Shown here: one piece after another, positions 6,098-8,558 of the stretch
Numbering within the stretch: the first letter of the stretch is position 1
How the letters are laid out: every line of letters starts with the position of its first letter
NCBI GenBank assembly: GCA_937872715.1
Contig: CALMTJ010000223.1
Span: forward strand, 1-8,558
DNA: 8,558 nucleotides
Reading direction: 5' to 3'
DNA from: an uncultured Methylobacteriaceae bacterium
Lineage (GTDB): Bacteria > Pseudomonadota > Alphaproteobacteria > Rhizobiales > Beijerinckiaceae
The notes under the pieces: model-generated
The model's database searches: none
Told to the model about the DNA's origin: nothing
What the model saw: only the letters and a program-made list of their open reading frames with translations
Program-made: the position numbers and the translations under genes

Positions 6098-6376
6098 GTG
6101 ATCGTCTGTTCCTGCAACATCCTGTCCGCCAAGGACGTGAAGGCCTGCCTGGCGCCGGGCCCGGGCTGCCCGCGCACGCCGGCGCAGGTCTATCGCTGCC
6201 TCGGCTGCAGCCCGAATTGCGGCCGCTGCGCCCGGACCATCCGGGCCATCATGGAGACGGCGCTGGCGGGGGCGGAGGAGGCCTGCGGCGGCTGCCCACT
6301 TACCTGCGGGAGCGATCATCACCATGCCGGCCAAGGCCACACACCGGCTCCTGAGTTTGAAATCGTTCTAAACTAG
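6098..6376 (+). CDS. bfd: Bacterioferritin-associated ferredoxin (Bfd)
   Basis: Bfd is a small cytoplasmic [2Fe-2S] protein that passes electrons into bacterioferritin, reducing stored Fe(III) so that iron is released. The 92-residue protein starts MIVCSCN. Cys4, Cys6 and the pair Cys41/Cys44 in CGRC correspond to the four cluster ligands of E. coli Bfd (Cys4, Cys6, Cys38, Cys41). The segment CARTIRAIMETAL matches the helix that follows. E. coli Bfd has 64 residues; this one is longer. It has extra cysteines (17, 24, 34, 37) and a C-terminal extension with CGGCPLTC (63-70) and a His cluster (74-76). GTG 6098 is chosen because it gives the family N-terminus; the ribosome site is weak. The gene follows an Irr box and precedes bfr by 60 bases, and its last codons form part of the next Irr box. 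Reduction by the Fpr encoded at the left of the window is plausible. Confidence 0.9.
   Translation: MIVCSCNILSAKDVKACLAPGPGCPRTPAQVYRCLGCSPNCGRCARTIRAIMETALAGAEEACGGCPLTCGSDHHHAGQGHTPAPEFEIVLN
6356..6372. promoter_or_regulatory. Irr box / iron control element before bfr, inside the 3' end of bfd
   Basis: TTTGAAATCGTTCTAAA has a perfect right half-site (TTCTAAA) and a left half matching 5 of 7 consensus bases. The flanking G and C extend the symmetry to GTTTnnAAnnnTTnnAAAC. It lies 64 bases before the ATG of bfr and covers the final codons of bfd. This suggests that bfr has its own iron-controlled promoter in addition to read-through from bfd. Confidence 0.65.
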
Positions 6377-6436
6377 CTGGACAACCGCCCGCCTCTTCCT
6401 TATCTCGCGGACCAACGGTCCACGCGAGAGGATGTG

Positions 6437-6949
6437 ATGAAGGGCGACCCGAAGGTCATCGAATACCTGAACCGCGGCCTGCGGAGCGAGCTGACGGCGG
6501 TCAGCCAGTACTGGCTCCATTACCGCATCCTCGACGATTGGGGGTACACGGAGCTCGCCCGCAAGTGGCGCGCCGAATCCATCGAGGAGATGCAGCACGC
6601 CGACCGCTTCGTGGAGCGGATCATCTTCCTGGACGGGTTCGCCAATCTCCAGGTTCTCGACCCGCTCCGCATCGGCCAGACCGTGTCGGAGATCCTGGAA
6701 TGCGACCTCGCGGCCGAGGTGGAGGCGCGCGCCCTGTACCTGGAAGCCGCGAAGTACTGCGATGGCATCAACGACCGCGTCTCCAAGCGGCTGTTCGAGG
6801 ATCTCGCGACCGATGAGGAAGGCCATATCGACTTCCTCGAGACGCAGCTGAACCTCGTGGCCCAATTGGGCGTACAGCTCTACGCGCAGAAGCATATCGG
6901 CCGGATCGACCAGGGCGAGCACGAGGGCAGCCCCGGCGTCGAGAAATGA
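6437..6949 (+). CDS. bfr: Bacterioferritin (haem-containing iron-storage protein)
   Basis: Bacterioferritin is the subunit of the 24-mer cytoplasmic shell that oxidises Fe(II) and stores it as a ferric mineral, with haem b at each twofold interface. The 170-residue protein begins MKGDPKVIEYLN. It keeps every key residue at the same number as E. coli Bfr: ferroxidase ligands Glu18, Glu51, His54, Glu94, Glu127 and His130, nearby Tyr25, and haem ligand Met52. The shell is therefore expected to be an active ferroxidase with haem. The C-terminus is about 12 residues longer than in E. coli and is hydrophilic. ATG 6437 is preferred over the adjacent GTG 6434 because of the N-terminal match; GAGAGGA lies 4 bases upstream. 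bfr follows bfd, sits behind an Irr box, and is closed by a terminator. Storage and release proteins are thus likely made together when iron and haem are sufficient. Confidence 0.97.
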   Translation: MKGDPKVIEYLNRGLRSELTAVSQYWLHYRILDDWGYTELARKWRAESIEEMQHADRFVERIIFLDGFANLQVLDPLRIGQTVSEILECDLAAEVEARALYLEAAKYCDGINDRVSKRLFEDLATDEEGHIDFLETQLNLVAQLGVQLYAQKHIGRIDQGEHEGSPGVEK

Positions 6950-6956
6950 CCGCGCG

Positions 6957-6984
6957 GCGGGCGGCGGAACCTCCGCCCGCTTTT
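6957..6984 (+). terminator. Rho-independent terminator after bfr
   Basis: GCGGGCGG (6957-6964) pairs perfectly with CCGCCCGC (6973-6980) around the 8-base loop CGGAACCT, and is followed directly by TTTT and a pyrimidine-rich run. It begins 7 bases after the bfr stop. On the other strand the stem is not followed by a T-run, so it acts mainly for bfr. Confidence 0.85.
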
Positions 6985-7000
6985 CTCTGATGCGCCCCGG

Positions 7001-8558
7001 TCAGGCCGTGACGAACCGCGCCGGCGGGAACAGAACCTCCACCAGCGTGCCCTGCCGCCGCCCGCTCGTCACGCTGAAGCGGCCGAGATTGGCCTCGACC
7101 AGGGCCTTGGCGACGGCGAGCGAGAGCCCGGTCATCGTCGCCGGCTGCGGGGCCGCGACCGAGACCTGCCGGAACGGCTCCAGCGCCGCCTCCACTTCGT
7201 CCGGGCTCATGCCCCGGCCGGTATCCCGCACCCGGAAGGCCACGTCGCCGGCCTCCGTCAGCTCCGTCGACACGATCACCTGCCCGCCGGCGCCCGAGAA
7301 GCGCAACGCGGAGGCGAGGAGGTTGCGGCAGGCCTGCCGGAGCGTACGGCCGTCCCCCAGGAGCCCTGGCAGGCCCGCCGAGAGGCGCGTGCGCAGGATG
7401 ACCCTGTCCCGCTCGGCCTCCGGCCCGGCGAGGCGGACGGCTTCCGTCACGAGTCCGTTCAGGTCGAGGGCATCGAAGGACAGCACCCCCCGGCCGGACG
7501 AGATCCGGGCCAGGTCGAGCAAGTCCTCCACGAGGCGGACCAGATGGGTCCCGGACGCATGGATGTCGCGCAGGTAGTCGCGGTAGCGCTCGGTGCCGAC
7601 CGGCCCGAACCGCTCGGCCAGCATGATCTCCGTGAAGCCGATGATGGCGTTGAGCGGCGTGCGGAGCTCGTGGCTCACCCGGGCCAGGAACTCGCCGTTG
7701 CGGGCGGACGCGGCCTCCGCCATGCGCCTGACGCTCCGCAGCTCGCTCTCCATGAGGCGAGCCTCCGTCGCGTCGCGGAGGGCGATGGCGTAGGACGGCC
7801 CCGGCTCCTCGCCGAGCGCTTCGGCCGTCATCGTCAACGGGAGGAGGCGGCCGTCGCGCGCCCGCCCGGTCACGTCATGCCGGAAAGGCGCCTCCGGCAG
7901 TGCCCGGAGGCCGGCGAGCAGGTCGGCCATGCGCATGTGCTCGATCGGCGCGAGAAGCGCCACGAGGCTCTCACCGGCGATCTCGTTCTCCTCGTAGCCG
8001 AACAGGGGGCCGGCCGTGCCGCCGAGCGACAGGATGCGGCCTTCCCGGTCGACGACCAGGAGCGCGGCCTCCGCGCTCCGCAACCCGGCCGCCGCTTCCC
8101 GCAACCGGGCGTCCCGGCGTGCGATCTCCAGCTCCAGCGCCCGGCCGGTCCCGGCGCCGAGCTCCCCCTCGCCGAGCGGACGCACGACGAGGAGCGAAGC
8201 CGGGCCGTCGCCCCATTCGACCGTCGTGAGCTTGACCTCGACCGGCACGTTGCCGCCCGTGCGCGACCGGACGGTCAGCGGGGATGATCCGGAACGGGGC
8301 TCCAGCCGCCCGGAGAACAGCCGCGCCGCCCCCCCTCGGGAGGCGAGCTCGCCGACATCGGGGAAGCCGAGGAGGTCCAGCACGGCGCGGTTGGCGAAGA
8401 TCGGCGTCTCCGCCCGCAGGAGGACGATCCCGACCGGCAGCCGGTCCAGCACGCGGGCGGCGTCGGGCGCCTCGCGCGGACGCGGTGGCGGCAGCGCCAC
8501 CACCTCGCCGCCCGGCCCACCGGCGGCCTGGCCGTCCTCCTCCGCATGCTCCTCAAGG
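7001..8558 (-). CDS. PAS-domain histidine kinase, PdhS-like, 5' end outside the window
   Basis: This is a sensor kinase with about 518 visible residues. The frame stays open to the right edge, so the start is not in view; a GTG at 8503 is not needed. Counting from that GTG, a first PAS domain spans about 17-108 and a second about 142-248. The HisKA dimerisation domain follows at 270-340, with H-box FLARVSHELRTPLNAIIGF and phospho-acceptor His278. The ATPase domain spans about 380-497. Segments such as ERFGPVGTERYRDYLRDI, GAGGQVIVST and LEPFRQ closely resemble PdhS-type kinases of Brucella and relatives, which act in the DivK/CtrA cell-cycle network. The G1 box DTGRGM (427-432) is intact. The N-box reads NLLASALRF, with Ser398 where the Mg-binding Asn normally sits. 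The G2 box reads TGLSL, with Ser461 in place of Gly. No membrane segment is visible. It converges on bfr with a 51-base gap, and no response regulator is in the window. Its signal and partner are unknown. Confidence 0.88.
   Translation of the reverse strand, partial: LEEHAEEDGQAAGGPGGEVVALPPPRPREAPDAARVLDRLPVGIVLLRAETPIFANRAVLDLLGFPDVGELASRGGAARLFSGRLEPRSGSSPLTVRSRTGGNVPVEVKLTTVEWGDGPASLLVVRPLGEGELGAGTGRALELEIARRDARLREAAAGLRSAEAALLVVDREGRILSLGGTAGPLFGYEENEIAGESLVALLAPIEHMRMADLLAGLRALPEAPFRHDVTGRARDGRLLPLTMTAEALGEEPGPSYAIALRDATEARLMESELRSVRRMAEAASARNGEFLARVSHELRTPLNAIIGFTEIMLAERFGPVGTERYRDYLRDIHASGTHLVRLVEDLLDLARISSGRGVLSFDALDLNGLVTEAVRLAGPEAERDRVILRTRLSAGLPGLLGDGRTLRQACRNLLASALRFSGAGGQVIVSTELTEAGDVAFRVRDTGRGMSPDEVEAALEPFRQVSVAAPQPATMTGLSLAVAKALVEANLGRFSVTSGRRQGTLVEVLFPPARFVTA

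Noticed and set aside
5923..6177. Extension of the small repeat protein to a 159-codon frame
   Set aside because: It would run antisense through the start of bfd and the Irr box; the perfect ribosome site before the internal ATG at 5922 decides against it.

Overview
The window looks like chromosomal DNA from a high-GC alphaproteobacterium, most likely of the order Hyphomicrobiales (Rhizobiales) and possibly Methylobacterium-like. The evidence is the very GC-rich codon use, two Irr-type iron control elements (TTTnGAA-N3-TTCnAAA), a perfect EcfG-type general-stress promoter (GGAAC-N16-CGTT), a PdhS-like histidine kinase and the Cys-rich alphaproteobacterial form of Bfd. The genus is an inference. 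I see no rRNA, tRNA, CRISPR array, insertion sequence or phage gene.

Layout from left to right. (1) The 5' part of a small exported Gly/Pro/Tyr-rich protein lies on the minus strand and runs off the left edge (1-245). (2) A divergent intergenic region (246-534) leads to fpr, a ferredoxin/flavodoxin-NADP+ reductase (535-1308, +). (3) After 159 bp that include a 16-bp perfect palindrome comes a fused permease-ATPase ABC transporter of the ABCD/SbmA-BacA type (1468-3246, +). (4) Convergent with it is a large molybdopterin oxidoreductase of the FdhF/YdeP type (3298-5601, -), with its own EcfG-type promoter at 5648-5672. (5) Upstream of it on the same strand is a 74-residue protein with a duplicated PKPHGDKLG motif (5698-5922, -). 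(6) Divergent from that are bfd (6098-6376, +) and bfr (6437-6949, +). Each has an Irr box in front of it, and a rho-independent terminator follows bfr. (7) A PAS-PAS histidine kinase (7001-8558, -) converges on bfr and runs off the right edge.

How the genes may work together. Fpr, Bfd and Bfr match the three parts of the bacterioferritin iron-release chain known from Pseudomonas (NADPH to Fpr to Bfd to Bfr). Only bfd and bfr are adjacent and share visible iron-responsive sites, so the link to fpr is inferred. The formate-dehydrogenase-like enzyme appears to be under general-stress control. It has no visible partner subunit other than, possibly, the small repeat protein before it. The kinase has an intact phospho-acceptor histidine but substitutions in two ATP-binding boxes. 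No single large novel system is evident. The best leads are the stress promoter plus small repeat protein at the oxidoreductase, the paired Irr boxes (one of which encodes the Bfd C-terminus), and the degenerate kinase domain.
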